NCBI RefSeq assembly: GCF_023684405.1
Contig: NZ_JAGSOI010000011.1
Span: 1 to 53,953 of the forward strand
Direction: 5' to 3'
Source of the DNA: Methanococcoides seepicolus
GTDB taxonomy: Archaea; Halobacteriota; Methanosarcinia; Methanosarcinales; Methanosarcinaceae
DNA length: 53,953 nt
Below the pieces are notes generated by a model. The model was not told the DNA's origin. It saw only the letters and a list, made by a program, of their open reading frames with translations, and ran no database searches. Positions 7,109 through 16,948 of this stretch are shown piece by piece. The stretch's first letter is position 1, and the number at the start of each line of letters is the position of its first letter. The translations under genes and the position numbers were made by a program.

Positions 7109-8704
7109 ATCTTTGCTCTTTTTAAGCATTGCATCCATAAAGGCCTTGAAGGGTGGGGAAGGCCTGCCAGGTCGGGATTTGAACTCCGGGTGGAATTGGG
7201 ATGCGAAGTAGAAATCATTTGAAGGGACTTCTGCAATTTCCATCCTGTTCTTGTTCTTTCCGGAAAAGATCATTCCAGATTCTTCGATCCGGTCCACATA
7301 GTTAGGGTTTACTTCATACCTATGCCTATGGCGCTCAGTAATGACCGATTCACCGTATATGGATTCAGCAAGAGAACCCTCCTTAAGAGTGGCCTCATAA
7401 TCACCAAGACGCATGGTAGCTCCCATATCCACTACATCCTCCTGTTCAGGCAACAGATCGATGACCGGATAAGGGGTGTTCTCATCGAACTCACTGCTAT
7501 TTGCACCTTCGAGCCCAGCGACATTCCTTGCAAACTCTATGACAGCAAGCTGCATACCCAGACAAAGTCCAAGATATGGGATGTTGTTCTCACGGGCATA
7601 TCTGATCGCGAGCATCTTTCCTTCGGTCCCACGTTCACCAAATCCTCCGGGAACGAGAATTCCGTCAAACCCACTCAATTTTTCGACCTCATTGGAATCG
7701 TCATCGAACGCTTCAGCATCGAACCATGTTATATCGAAATTACAACCGGTTTCAATAGCTCCGTGTTTGAGGGATTCCACAATACTGATATATGAATCCT
7801 CGAGGTGTGTGTATTTACCGACAATTGCCACATTCACTTTGCCCGTGCAATTGTTCATCCTCACGACCATTTCTTTCCAGCTGGTATCCTCGACCTCAAG
7901 TTTGGATTCGAGGAGGAGCTTCTTTAGGAGGAAATTGCTCAGACCCTCATTTTCAAGCTGGAGCGGTACTTCATAAATGTCGGCGGAGTCATGTGCACTA
8001 ATGACCGCCTCGACAGGCACATCACAGAAAAGAGCGATCTTGGACCGGGTACTTTCCGTAAGTGCTTTTTTGCATCTTGCAACAATTACATGCGGAGTCA
8101 GACCCAGTTCCCTTAGTTCTTTAACAGAATGCTGTGTTGGCTTTGTTTTTTGATCCCCTTGAGAGTCAATGGGCACCAGAGTCACATGAAGGAATGCAAT
8201 ATTCTCAGGTGCTTCTTCCCGGTACATCTGCCTTACTGCTTCAAGGAAAGGCATACTTTCAATATCACCGACAGTTCCACCTACTTCAATGAGACAGACA
8301 TCAGCACCACTTTTAGCAGCGATCCTCCTAATACGACCCTTGATCTCGTTCGTTATATGAGGGATGATTTGTACGGTCTTACCCAGGTATTCACCTTTTC
8401 GTTCCTTGTCAATGACCGTCTGATAGATCTTTCCAGTAGTTAGGTTGTGGTCCCTTGTGAGTTCAGTATCAAGGAACCTTTCATAATTACCCAGATCAAG
8501 ATCGACCTCGCCCCCGTCTTTAAGGACATAGACCTCACCGTGCTGGTAAGGACTCATTGTACCTGCATCAATATTGATGTAGGGGTCGATCTTTATTGCT
8601 GTTACCTTATAACCTTTGTTTTTCAGATTCCTGCCGACTGAAGCCGTTGTGATCCCTTTTCCAAGACCACTCATGACACCGCCGGTAACTATGATATATT
8701 TCAT
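7094..8704 (-). CDS. pyrG: CTP synthase
   Basis: 536 residues, full length. It converts UTP to CTP with ammonia from glutamine. The N-terminal synthetase domain has the P-loop [18 protein letters not shown] (8-25) and [15 protein letters not shown] (46-60). The C-terminal class I glutaminase domain has PGGFGERG (352-359), nucleophile Cys381 in GLCLGMQLA, and His505/Glu507 in [11 protein letters not shown]. All key residues are present. Transcribed first from a likely promoter before the Trm112 gene; the upstream membrane-protein gene ends 19 bases before the ATG. Confidence 0.97.
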   Translation of the reverse strand: MKYIIVTGGVMSGLGKGITTASVGRNLKNKGYKVTAIKIDPYINIDAGTMSPYQHGEVYVLKDGGEVDLDLGNYERFLDTELTRDHNLTTGKIYQTVIDKERKGEYLGKTVQIIPHITNEIKGRIRRIAAKSGADVCLIEVGGTVGDIESMPFLEAVRQMYREEAPENIAFLHVTLVPIDSQGDQKTKPTQHSVKELRELGLTPHVIVARCKKALTESTRSKIALFCDVPVEAVISAHDSADIYEVPLQLENEGLSNFLLKKLLLESKLEVEDTSWKEMVVRMNNCTGKVNVAIVGKYTHLEDSYISIVESLKHGAIETGCNFDITWFDAEAFDDDSNEVEKLSGFDGILVPGGFGERGTEGKMLAIRYARENNIPYLGLCLGMQLAVIEFARNVAGLEGANSSEFDENTPYPVIDLLPEQEDVVDMGATMRLGDYEATLKEGSLAESIYGESVITERHRHRYEVNPNYVDRIEESGMIFSGKNKNRMEIAEVPSNDFYFASQFHPEFKSRPGRPSPPFKAFMDAMLKKSKDKKDQ

Positions 8705-8723
8705 ATGGACTCAACTACCTCAA

Positions 8724-9398
8724 TTACTTTTTCAACGTTGAAAGTTTGATGAACAGATATGCCATCAGTGAAGTGAACAATATAGATAATGCTATGGCGG
8801 GATAAAAGCCGATATTAATGCTGTAACTCGTATCGCCTGAAGGTAATGAACGTATCAACATGTAGATAAGAGCTACGATAACAATGGATGACAATACAAC
8901 GATGATATGTTTTATATTAATTGACTGGTCAAAAGATGAAAGGAGCGTTGAAAACCTGTCTGAGAACTGCATATTGAGATCGTTCTTCCTTTGAACAGGA
9001 ATTGCCTTCGAGGGTAACGAGAGACTTTCATCGATGTCAATTGGAGCAAGACCATCACCGGACCCTGCACCACCTATTCTCACAGAAAAGCTTTCGGTCT
9101 TTGAACCATAGCCAACAGTTACAGACACTTTGCCTTTGTTCACCAGGCGACCATCAAAGGGTATCCTTGCAATGACCGGAATATATTCTTCGTGTGAAAC
9201 GTAAGGGTTGTCTTCAAGAAATGTCAGATTGTCATAGAAATCGTCACTTGCAGACAGATGAACATGTGTTGGGGTGCCATAGTTGATTATCACGATCTCA
9301 AAACTTTGTTCTCCACCAGGAGACAGGGGTATATCCAATATATCTGTTTCAAATTCAATGGAATTAACACCAAGACGGTTAATGTGTACCTGCTGCAA
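8724..9398 (-). CDS. conserved archaeal membrane protein, unknown function
   Basis: 224 residues. Residues 1-120 look like a beta-sandwich of the kind found in archaeal surface proteins (LSPGGEQSFEIVIINYG). A linker (about 120-160) and two membrane helices follow (about 164-183 and 198-218). The start is a TTG seven bases after TGAGGTT; no earlier ATG exists in frame, and the upstream Trm112 gene ends 20 bases before. The position between trm112 and pyrG suggests cotranscription but says little about role. I recall similar proteins in methanogens only as uncharacterised. Confidence 0.6.
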   Translation of the reverse strand: MQQVHINRLGVNSIEFETDILDIPLSPGGEQSFEIVIINYGTPTHVHLSASDDFYDNLTFLEDNPYVSHEEYIPVIARIPFDGRLVNKGKVSVTVGYGSKTESFSVRIGGAGSGDGLAPIDIDESLSLPSKAIPVQRKNDLNMQFSDRFSTLLSSFDQSINIKHIIVVLSSIVIVALIYMLIRSLPSGDTSYSINIGFYPAIALSILFTSLMAYLFIKLSTLKK

Positions 9399-9418
9399 GA
9401 ATTCAACCTCAGTTTATA

Positions 9419-9601
9419 TTATTCCCGCAATTCTGGAGGGAGCATGTTAGGAATCCCATCCGTGATCGGGTAATATTCATTACATTTTGAACAATAAAGA
9501 GTTCCTGAAATAATCTCTTTTTCATCTTCTTTGGTAATATTCAGAACAAGGTCGCCTTTGCATATAGGGCACGCCAAAATATCCATGAGATCTTTCTTCA
9601 T
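9419..9601 (-). CDS. Trm112-like zinc protein, methyltransferase partner
   Basis: 60 residues, the normal size of prokaryotic Trm112. The N-terminal MKKDLMDILACPICKGDL carries the first zinc pair (Cys11, Cys14) and LYCSKCNEYYPI the second (Cys37, Cys40), followed by the conserved DGIPNMLPPE tail. In archaea and eukaryotes Trm112 activates several SAM-dependent methyltransferases acting on tRNA, rRNA and release factor. A GGTGA site lies eight bases before the ATG. Lead gene of the trm112 / membrane protein / pyrG series. Confidence 0.9.
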   Translation of the reverse strand: MKKDLMDILACPICKGDLVLNITKEDEKEIISGTLYCSKCNEYYPITDGIPNMLPPELRE

Positions 9602-9745
9602 TTAATTTCACCAGACGAAAAAGCATTGCAATTCATATCAAGGTTTTGGTTTTAGACGGTCCTTTATGATACTACCGAATACACTTGCAATAAGTAGAAC
9701 GCATGGTAGATAAACTTAATTTACATCTTCTATAATCATACATAT

Positions 9746-10690
9746 ATGTTCGATCTGTTCACCCGGGTTCTTGATTTTGCATTCCCCGTCATAATTACAA
9801 TTTTCATTGGCCTTTTCGGGACAGGTGTTCTAATTGAGATGGGACTCATGCAAAAGCTTTCACGGTTCACAGAACCCATTTTCAAACATACCCATCTTCC
9901 ACAGGCATGTGCATCCGCATTCATGGTATCCCTCGGATCCACAGTGGCTGCAAATAGCATGGTCATGAAAGTAAAGGACGAGGGGTTTATTGATGATCGC
10001 GAAATGATGTTATGTGCTATTTTGAACAGCACACCAGCTTATATAAGAGAGATATTGACCTACCAGATCCCGATAGTCCTTCCTGCACTTGGCCCTATTG
10101 TGGGGGGATTCTACGTGATGGTATTCATTATAAGTGCGGTCGTGAAAGTTAGTGTGGTCATAATTCTGAGCAGGATCTGGTTCAAGGAACATAACGGTGC
10201 ATTAATAGAACCCGAAACGATAGAGAGACCAAAATTAAAAGAGGCTATTCGAAAAGCATTCAACAGACAAAAGAGGCTTTTCACTAAAATAGCCATCATT
10301 TACCTTACGATGACCACGCTTGTCTTCGCTTTGAGGGAAAGAGGTGCTTTCGAGACATTCAACGTATTGCCACTGGCAGATATATTTGGAATCCCGGCAG
10401 AGAGCATAATTCCCCTTACGACCTATATGGCAAGCCCTATCATTGGAATATCGTTACTGGGACCACTGATAAGTGACGGTGGGATAACATATCTTCAGGC
10501 AATGATAGTGCTCATGCTTGGAAGTATGTTCATGCTACCCATACTAAGCATCAGGTCGATCCTCCCACGTTATGTATCCATATTCGGACCTAAGGTCGGT
10601 TTTAGGATAGTGGCGTTCTCCACAGGAATGAGCATGGCGATAAGGTTCATCATTTTGATAATACTATTATCAATAGCGAAAATGCAATGA
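9746..10690 (+). CDS. nucleoside-recognition (Gate) domain membrane protein
   Basis: 314 residues with about eight hydrophobic helices. Two Gate-like halves are visible, each with a helix pair around a conserved glycine-rich turn: GTGVLIEMGLMQKL near residue 27 and SPIIGISLLGPLISDGG near 230. The family has been tied to nucleoside or ion movement and, in bacteria, to spore maturation proteins; the substrate here is unknown. The ATG has no Shine-Dalgarno sequence, consistent with a leaderless transcript. Divergent from the trm112 gene and convergent with fpo. Confidence 0.75.
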   Translation: MFDLFTRVLDFAFPVIITIFIGLFGTGVLIEMGLMQKLSRFTEPIFKHTHLPQACASAFMVSLGSTVAANSMVMKVKDEGFIDDREMMLCAILNSTPAYIREILTYQIPIVLPALGPIVGGFYVMVFIISAVVKVSVVIILSRIWFKEHNGALIEPETIERPKLKEAIRKAFNRQKRLFTKIAIIYLTMTTLVFALRERGAFETFNVLPLADIFGIPAESIIPLTTYMASPIIGISLLGPLISDGGITYLQAMIVLMLGSMFMLPILSIRSILPRYVSIFGPKVGFRIVAFSTGMSMAIRFIILIILLSIAKMQ

Positions 10691-10691
10691 G

Positions 10692-10735
10692 ATAAAAAAG
10701 AAAAAAAAGGAAAGGTCAGTATTATTACTGACCTT
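10692..10735 (-). terminator. terminator of the fpo operon
   Basis: A perfect ten-base-pair hairpin (AAGGTCAGTA at 10712-10721, loop TTAT, TACTGACCTT at 10726-10735) is followed on the minus strand by a long T-rich tract (complement of 10692-10711). It touches the fpoO stop codon. It can also stop transcripts of the Gate-domain gene coming from the other side. Confidence 0.8.
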
Positions 10736-11085
10736 CAGTGATGTTCACCACACAGTTCATCCTTTTTCTCAAAGGACTCACTGGATTCTTCAAGGCATTT
10801 CAGGCATATCTTTCTGGTTTTAACAATAGACCCTTTTGAAAATGAGGGGACGTTTACCCCTACATCTTGCAACTGGGTCTTTGTACCACAAAGATCACAT
10901 TTTCCAAATGTGCCTGCAGCCACTTTTTCACTAGATTCGTCATAGGCCTTTTTAGCAGCAGCCAGACAGCCGCCACAAAGACCTTTCCATACACCTTCAG
11001 GGTAGGATTGCTCAAACCTTGGTGAGAATACCCTTACAGGACATACGGTTGGAATCGATACTCCGCAAAGATCACAATCTGCCAT
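10735..11085 (-). CDS. fpoO: F420H2 dehydrogenase subunit FpoO
   Basis: 116 residues, last gene of the fpo operon. Four cysteine pairs are visible: CDLC (4-7), CGGC (37-40), CDLC (63-66) and CLKC (94-97). FpoO is a small methanogen-specific subunit thought to carry an iron-sulfur centre or zinc and to help pass electrons; its exact place in the complex is unsettled. Strong GGAGGAATAAGAT site before the ATG; it begins 15 bases after fpoN. Confidence 0.88.
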   Translation of the reverse strand: MADCDLCGVSIPTVCPVRVFSPRFEQSYPEGVWKGLCGGCLAAAKKAYDESSEKVAAGTFGKCDLCGTKTQLQDVGVNVPSFSKGSIVKTRKICLKCLEESSESFEKKDELCGEHH

Positions 11086-11099
11086 ATCTTATTCCTCCA

Positions 11100-12542
11100 T
11101 TAGATCAATACACTTGCGGCTTCCATTGCCATGCTTACGAAAGGCTCTGGCCAGATACCTATTACCAATACACCTGCAACTGCAAGAAGCAGTGCAATGA
11201 CGTATGGAAGTGGTTCTGAGACCCTATCTCCATCAGTTGGTTTTGCATACATGTACCTGACAACCCTTGCATAGTAGTACAGTGAAAGTGCGCTGTTAAG
11301 AATAGCGATCACTGCGAGCCATACAAGACCTGACTGGATGGTTGATGAGAACAAGATGAACTTGCTCATGTAACCTGCTGTTGGTGGGATACCGGACAGT
11401 GCGAATACGAACACGGTCATACTGAGAGCAGTTATTGGCATTCTCCTGCCAAGACCCTTGAAGTTGTCAAGATGGTCAGCATTTAGAATGTCCTTGTTCT
11501 CTGATGTGACCATGTAGACCACAGCTGCTGTTGCAATGAAAGCTCCTGCTTTCATGAAACCGTGTGATAATGCATAGAGGATACCACCAGTTAATGCCAT
11601 AGGGGTCATGACCACAAATGCCATTGTGATGTATCCTGCCTGTGCAAGAGACGAGTAAGCAAGCATGCGTTTTACACTTGTCTGGGACAGAGCAACGATG
11701 TTACCATAGGTCATTGTCAGGACTGCGAGGATAGCAAAAGCGATCTGCCAGTCTGCCTGAAGGGCAATGAGAGCTCCTATGAAAACTTTGAAAGCTGCGA
11801 TGATACCCATCTTCTTGGAACCTGCTGCCAGAAGCGCAGACACAAGGGAAGGTGCTCCCTGATAGGTGTCAGGTGCCCACATGTGGAATGGCACAAGAGC
11901 TATCTTGAAACCGAATCCTGCGATCAGCAGTACAAGGGAAAGAATTCCCATTGGGCTGTTAAGCAGAAGATCGATGTTCTGAGCAATTCCCTCAATGTTG
12001 GTAGTGCCAGTTGCACCATAGACATATCCGATACCAAGCAGCAACAGAGCAGCTGAAAGGGAACCTATGATGAAGTACTTCATTGAAGCTTCAATGGAAG
12101 CAGGGTTCTTTTTCTCGAAACCTGCAAGACCATAGGTTGCAAGACTTGCCAGTTCGAATGCAACGAACAGAACCATAAGGTCATTCGCAGATGCTACCAT
12201 CATCATACCGATGGTCGCGAAGAGCACCAGTACATAGTATTCATCTGCATGGTCGTTGCCATCAGTGTATTTTACGGATGCAATACACACAAGGGTCGTA
12301 ACTGTAAGGAACACTATCTTAAAGAACTGAGATAGTGCATCAATGCTCAGTGAGTTCGAAAACATCACTGCTGTGGTACCAAAGCTGCTGATGGTCAGCA
12401 GCATGGCGACGACGCAACCAAGTATTGCTATGTATCCGACTATTTTCTTAGACTGGGCTGACAGGAAAAGACCTGCCAAAAGCACGATCAAGCCTGTTAC
12501 CAGAATTGTGATCTCAGGTGCAAGTAACATTAGATTCACCAT
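11100..12542 (-). CDS. fpoN: F420H2 dehydrogenase membrane subunit FpoN
   Basis: 480 residues with about 14 membrane helices, homologous to complex I NuoN/ND2 and to Mrp antiporters. It forms part of the proton-pumping arm of the Fpo complex, which oxidises F420H2 and reduces methanophenazine. Family features include the helix-7 lysine region (ALVPFHMWAPDTYQGAPSLV, about 217-236) and the broken-helix segment around AGIPPTAGY. It starts three bases after fpoM, with GGGGTG before the ATG. Confidence 0.95.
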   Translation of the reverse strand: MVNLMLLAPEITILVTGLIVLLAGLFLSAQSKKIVGYIAILGCVVAMLLTISSFGTTAVMFSNSLSIDALSQFFKIVFLTVTTLVCIASVKYTDGNDHADEYYVLVLFATIGMMMVASANDLMVLFVAFELASLATYGLAGFEKKNPASIEASMKYFIIGSLSAALLLLGIGYVYGATGTTNIEGIAQNIDLLLNSPMGILSLVLLIAGFGFKIALVPFHMWAPDTYQGAPSLVSALLAAGSKKMGIIAAFKVFIGALIALQADWQIAFAILAVLTMTYGNIVALSQTSVKRMLAYSSLAQAGYITMAFVVMTPMALTGGILYALSHGFMKAGAFIATAAVVYMVTSENKDILNADHLDNFKGLGRRMPITALSMTVFVFALSGIPPTAGYMSKFILFSSTIQSGLVWLAVIAILNSALSLYYYARVVRYMYAKPTDGDRVSEPLPYVIALLLAVAGVLVIGIWPEPFVSMAMEAASVLI

Positions 12543-12545
12543 TGC

Positions 12546-14033
12546 TTACACCCCCATTACAGCCATTAGGCTGACAATATGTTCTGAATTCGTTATCATC
12601 ATATCCAGCACCGGGCTTGGGTGCCATCCGAAGTACACTACGAGCAGAGCAATAACTCCCATGGAGAACGCCTGATAGGACGAGATATCCACGATATCCC
12701 CAAGCTTTTCATTGAAAGTACCAAACATTGCCCTTTGCAATGCCCACAGGTGATATGCTGCTGTAATAACAATAGCCAGCAGAGCGATTATCACGTAAAT
12801 AGGCATGTTAATGAAACTGAATGTCAACACGAGGAACTCTGCGATAAAACCGGTAAGTCCCGGCAATCCAAGTGAAGCCATGAAACCAAGTACCATGATC
12901 ACTGTGAGCTTAGGCATCTTCTGTGCAAGACCACCGAGATTATTGATGATACTTGTACCAGTTTTGGTCTGGATCACACCACATGACATGAACATAATGC
13001 TCATGATCAAACCGTGTGAGAACTGCTGGAACATTGCACCGGATATTGAAAGGCTCACAAGGCCAGCAGCACCAAGGGTTACGTATCCCATGTGGCTGAT
13101 ACTGGAATATGCGATCATTCTCTTAAGGTCCTTCTGTGCGAGTGCAAGGAATGCACCGTAAATAATGCTTATTGCACCAAGAGCTCCCATGATAGTTATC
13201 ATAAGGCTTGGAGTTGCTGTGAATGGCAACATTGGAAGCATTACCCTGAACAATCCATATCCACCGATCTTGAGCAATATAAAGAGCACACTGCCTGCGG
13301 TAGGTGCTTCAGAATATGCATCCGGTAACCAGGAATGGAATGGTACTACAGGTGTCTTCACAATGAAACCGAACAGCAATGCAAGGAAGATCGCATCCCT
13401 GGCAATTTCGGATTCCAAGAACTGGAACTGACCTATAAGGTAAGCCATATCCATATTTGGAACTCCGTTAAGAGACCATGCATTGTAGTACAATCCAAAG
13501 ATACCCAACAGCATCACAAGAGATGCTACGTGAGTGTAGATGAAGAACTTGATAGCTGCATGTTTCTTGTTGGCTCCTCCCCATATATTGACCATGAAGA
13601 ACAATGGTACAAGGGTAAGCTCCCAGAATACGTAGAACAGGAAGAAGTCCAGTGATACGAAAACACCGATGACTGCACCCTGCATTGCAAGAATTAGAGC
13701 ATAGAACCTGTTAGGTGCTGCTCTGACATCATTCCAGGTGTAGATGATCAACAGTGGAATGACTATTGCATTGAGCAATATAAGAGGCATAGAAACACCA
13801 TCGACACCAAGGTGATAGGTGATACCCAATGAAGGGATCCAGTTAGCCGCTTCTTCGAACTGCATTGCTGCAGATGTACTATCGAATGAGAAGTACATGT
13901 ACATTGTCAGGACCAGGGTAATAAGAGTACCCACTAGTGCGGATATCCTTGCCTGCTCCTTTGTTTTTGTAAAGAATGTTACGGCTGAGAACAAAATTGG
14001 GATCAGCACGATCAAAGATAATATTGGTAACAT
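12546..14033 (-). CDS. fpoM: F420H2 dehydrogenase membrane subunit FpoM
   Basis: 495 residues, about 14 helices, homologue of NuoM/ND4. It is one of three antiporter-like proton channels in the membrane arm. The pumping-site motif is visible in KTPVVPFHSWLPDAYSEAPT, and the conserved helix-5 glutamate in YVFWELTLVPLFFM. Its ATG overlaps the fpoL stop as TAATG, so translation is probably coupled; GGAGGT lies just upstream. Confidence 0.96.
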   Translation of the reverse strand: MLPILSLIVLIPILFSAVTFFTKTKEQARISALVGTLITLVLTMYMYFSFDSTSAAMQFEEAANWIPSLGITYHLGVDGVSMPLILLNAIVIPLLIIYTWNDVRAAPNRFYALILAMQGAVIGVFVSLDFFLFYVFWELTLVPLFFMVNIWGGANKKHAAIKFFIYTHVASLVMLLGIFGLYYNAWSLNGVPNMDMAYLIGQFQFLESEIARDAIFLALLFGFIVKTPVVPFHSWLPDAYSEAPTAGSVLFILLKIGGYGLFRVMLPMLPFTATPSLMITIMGALGAISIIYGAFLALAQKDLKRMIAYSSISHMGYVTLGAAGLVSLSISGAMFQQFSHGLIMSIMFMSCGVIQTKTGTSIINNLGGLAQKMPKLTVIMVLGFMASLGLPGLTGFIAEFLVLTFSFINMPIYVIIALLAIVITAAYHLWALQRAMFGTFNEKLGDIVDISSYQAFSMGVIALLVVYFGWHPSPVLDMMITNSEHIVSLMAVMGV

Positions 14034-16030
14034 TAGAAGACCTCCATGATCAGCTTGACCAATATTACCAGTAGTCCGACTCCTGCAACAACTGCTGCTG
14101 CATAATCCTGTATAACTCCGGTCTGGAATTTCCTGAGGGAGTCTCCTGCCTCAATAAGGAAGGTACTGGTTCCGTTGACAAGCCAATCCAGCATCTTGTC
14201 TGAATAGAAGCTTGCAAGTGCAAGACCTTCATAGATGATCTTTACGGAAAAGATCTCAACAAATATCTGATGCTGATAATATCTGTTATAGAGCAACTTG
14301 TAAACAGGATTTTCACTTGATACGATTCTGCTCATGTCAATGACCCTCTTGTTGTAGATCAGATAAGCGATCACAAGACCTGCAACTGCCACGATCAGAG
14401 GCATCCAGAGGATAAGAAGTGGTTCGTGCCCATGAGGTCCAAGATGATAGCCACCGAGTTCTGCAAGTGCATTCATATCAAGATGTTCAAAGTTCGATTC
14501 AATGAACGTCATGAACTTACCTCTGGTAAGTGCACCGAAGATCACTGCGAAGACACCAAGTGTTGCCAATGGAATTGTCATGGATGATGGGGACTCGTGT
14601 CCACCATAATCACTCCTTGGTTTTCCTGTAAAGGTCATGAAGATCAACCTGAAGATATACAGGGATGTCAGGAATGCAGCTGAGATAGCGAACAGGTATG
14701 GGATCCAGTTACCGGTCTGTGTTGCGAACACGTATGCGCCTTCGATTATCGGATCCTTACTGAGGAAACCACTGAAACCAATGCTGGTGCCAGGAATACC
14801 AAAACCTGCCAATGCAAGTGCTGCTGCAGTCATTGTAGCGAATGTTATAGGCATTACTTTACCTACACCACCGAGCTGCCTCATGTCATGTGTACCTACA
14901 GCGTGAATAACACTTCCTGCACAGAGGAAGAGCAATGCCTTGAAGAATGCATGGTTGATGAGGTGGAACATTGAAACTCCAACAGCCTCTGCACCAATAA
15001 CTGCACCAAGACCAAGACCAAGCACCATGTAACCAAGCTGGCTGATAGTCGAGAAAGCAAGAACTCTCTTAAGATCGTTCATCACTATACCCATTGTTGC
15101 TGCGAACAGTGCAGTGAAAGCACCGAGCATTGCAACGACCATCAAAGTACCAGGTGCTGCAAGGAACATTGGGAACGTACGTGCTACAAGATAGACACCG
15201 GCTGTAACCATTGTTGCTGCGTGGATAAGTGCTGAAACGGTAGTTGGACCTTCCATTGCATCAGGAAGCCACACATGTAGTGGGAACTGACCTGACTTAC
15301 CAACCGCACCACCGAAGAACAACAGTGTTACAAGGGTCAAATGACTTACTTCCATACCAAGGATCGTTGAGTTGATCGCAACGAGGTCAGGTATGAACTT
15401 GAATATCTCTTCGAACTGAAGGAGATAGACGCCTTCTGGAAGCTTGCCTTCGAGTATTGCGAATATGTCTGCGAAAAGCAAAACGATACCTGCAAGGAAC
15501 ATGACATCTCCGATCCTGGTGGTCAAGAATGCCTTCTTTGCTGCTGAAGCAGCTCCAGGCTTGTGGAACCAGAATCCGATAAGCAAGTATGAGCTAAGGC
15601 CAACAAGTTCCCAGCAAACGAAAAGCTGAAGAATGTTGTCTGAAAGGATCAGACCAAGCATTGCTGCTGTGAAGAGTGCGGTCTCTGCAAAGTAACGTGG
15701 CTTTGCAGGGTCATGTGACATGTAACCCACAGCATAGATGTGGATAAGCAAGCTCACAAAAGAGACCATTGAAAGCATTACCGCTGCAAGCGGGTCGATC
15801 AATATTCCGAGATTGAGTATTGCAAACCAGTGAACAGATTGTGTTACAACATGTCCGGGGTTAGCTAACAGACCTGCTGTGATAGAAAGAGAGATCACAC
15901 AGGATATCGCTATTGCAATGATCGGAATAATTGCACCACCGGATGGTAACTTCTTCCCAAGGAAGAAAGTCAGCACAAAGGCGAGTGCAGGGAGTAGTGG
16001 TATTAAAAATGCAAGATTTTCCATTGCCAT
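14033..16030 (-). CDS. fpoL: F420H2 dehydrogenase membrane subunit FpoL
   Basis: 665 residues, homologue of NuoL/ND5, the distal antiporter-like subunit with the long lateral helix. The core motif GKSGQFPLHVWLPDAMEGPT and the helix-5 VCWELVGLSSYLLIGFW are present. The extended C-terminus (about 500-665) has the amphipathic helix that clamps the membrane arm and a final membrane span. I chose the ATG at 16030, which has GAGGTGG five bases upstream and sits two bases after fpoK; an in-frame GTG at 16039 is less likely. Confidence 0.95.
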   Translation of the reverse strand: MAMENLAFLIPLLPALAFVLTFFLGKKLPSGGAIIPIIAIAISCVISLSITAGLLANPGHVVTQSVHWFAILNLGILIDPLAAVMLSMVSFVSLLIHIYAVGYMSHDPAKPRYFAETALFTAAMLGLILSDNILQLFVCWELVGLSSYLLIGFWFHKPGAASAAKKAFLTTRIGDVMFLAGIVLLFADIFAILEGKLPEGVYLLQFEEIFKFIPDLVAINSTILGMEVSHLTLVTLLFFGGAVGKSGQFPLHVWLPDAMEGPTTVSALIHAATMVTAGVYLVARTFPMFLAAPGTLMVVAMLGAFTALFAATMGIVMNDLKRVLAFSTISQLGYMVLGLGLGAVIGAEAVGVSMFHLINHAFFKALLFLCAGSVIHAVGTHDMRQLGGVGKVMPITFATMTAAALALAGFGIPGTSIGFSGFLSKDPIIEGAYVFATQTGNWIPYLFAISAAFLTSLYIFRLIFMTFTGKPRSDYGGHESPSSMTIPLATLGVFAVIFGALTRGKFMTFIESNFEHLDMNALAELGGYHLGPHGHEPLLILWMPLIVAVAGLVIAYLIYNKRVIDMSRIVSSENPVYKLLYNRYYQHQIFVEIFSVKIIYEGLALASFYSDKMLDWLVNGTSTFLIEAGDSLRKFQTGVIQDYAAAVVAGVGLLVILVKLIMEVF

Positions 16031-16032
16031 TT

Positions 16033-16335
16033 TTACCACCTCAATATGTTAAGTTTATCGACATCGATCATATCTCGCATCCTGTAAATTGACATGAGTA
16101 TTGCAAATCCGATAGCTGCTTCTGCTGCAGCAATTGCAATGGAGAACAGAGCAAATACCTGTCCTGTCATATCGTCATTGTAACTTGAGAAGGCAACAAG
16201 GTTAATGTTTGCGGAGTTTAGCATAAGTTCCACGCACATCAGCATCCTGATACCGTTCTTATGTGTCATCAAACCATAGAGTCCTATGGAGAACACGATA
16301 GCTGAAAGAGCCAGATACCAATTCAATGGGATCAT
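16033..16335 (-). CDS. fpoK: F420H2 dehydrogenase membrane subunit FpoK
   Basis: 100 residues, three membrane helices, homologue of NuoK/ND4L. The conserved glutamate of helix 2 is visible in [17 protein letters not shown], and a second acidic position in [16 protein letters not shown] of helix 3; these belong to the proton path next to the quinone-type site. The start ATG overlaps the previous gene's stop (TGATG). Confidence 0.95.
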   Translation of the reverse strand: MIPLNWYLALSAIVFSIGLYGLMTHKNGIRMLMCVELMLNSANINLVAFSSYNDDMTGQVFALFSIAIAAAEAAIGFAILMSIYRMRDMIDVDKLNILRW

Positions 16336-16685
16336 CAGTTATCATCTCCTTTTGCCATGTATATTGCACCGATCAATGAAGAGAGCAATACTATGGAAAG
16401 TATCTCAAATGGAATCACAAAGTCTGTGAATATCAATACACCCAGCGCTTTGATGTTACTTTGGTCAGCAATATTCTGAGGAAGCTGATCCACCGTTGTC
16501 CACCCGGTACCATATAATGATACAAAGATCACCGCAAGGAACAGAGCCGCGATGGTTAACCTGAACATCGTATCAAGGACCCCTCTCAAAGAAGGTGCCT
16601 CTATGTCCAGCAACTTTACGATCTGTTTCTTAGGATGGAACTGGTGAATGAATGAATCCAGAATTGTTGGACGATCATTAGTCAT
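16335..16685 (-). CDS. fpoJ: F420H2 dehydrogenase subunit FpoJ, C-terminal half
   Basis: 116 residues. This and the next upstream gene together correspond to the single NuoJ/ND6 of bacteria; the split is normal for Methanosarcina-type fpo operons (fpoJJ). A cytoplasmic N-terminus (about 1-40) is followed by a helix ([19 protein letters not shown]) and a second pair ending in [16 protein letters not shown], the familiar NuoJ C-terminus. I chose the ATG at 16685 over a GTG at 16694. It overlaps the preceding gene by eight bases. Confidence 0.9.
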   Translation of the reverse strand: MTNDRPTILDSFIHQFHPKKQIVKLLDIEAPSLRGVLDTMFRLTIAALFLAVIFVSLYGTGWTTVDQLPQNIADQSNIKALGVLIFTDFVIPFEILSIVLLSSLIGAIYMAKGDDN

Positions 16686-16947
16686 TGTTCTCACGCCCCA
16701 TTGTTTTCTTAGTCAGCATCACTGCGAACAGTATAAGAACTCCAATTGCTCCTACATACACAAGGATCTGGACAACACCCAAAAACTGTGCATTCAGCAT
16801 TATGTAAACAGCGGCTACTGTGAACATAGAGATGATCAGTGCAAGTGCTGCACGGACTATATCCCTTGTTACTACTGAAAGGATCGCAAATGAGATCAGT
16901 ACAAGAGCAACGATCAAGAAAATGATGCCTTCGATTATACCTACCAT
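16678..16947 (-). CDS. fpoJ: F420H2 dehydrogenase subunit FpoJ, N-terminal half
   Basis: 89 residues with three membrane helices, equivalent to the first half of NuoJ. It contains the glycine-rich helix with pi-bulge character, ILVYVGAIGVLILFAVMLT, which is the most conserved NuoJ segment and links quinone reduction to pumping. I chose the ATG at 16947, preceded by GGTGAG and one base after the fpoI stop; an ATG at 16959 is possible. Confidence 0.9.
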   Translation of the reverse strand: MVGIIEGIIFLIVALVLISFAILSVVTRDIVRAALALIISMFTVAAVYIMLNAQFLGVVQILVYVGAIGVLILFAVMLTKKTMGRENND

Positions 16948-16948
16948 T

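Noticed and set aside
14637-15629. Plus-strand ORFs opposite fpoL
   Set aside because: Antisense readings of membrane-helix codons; no support.
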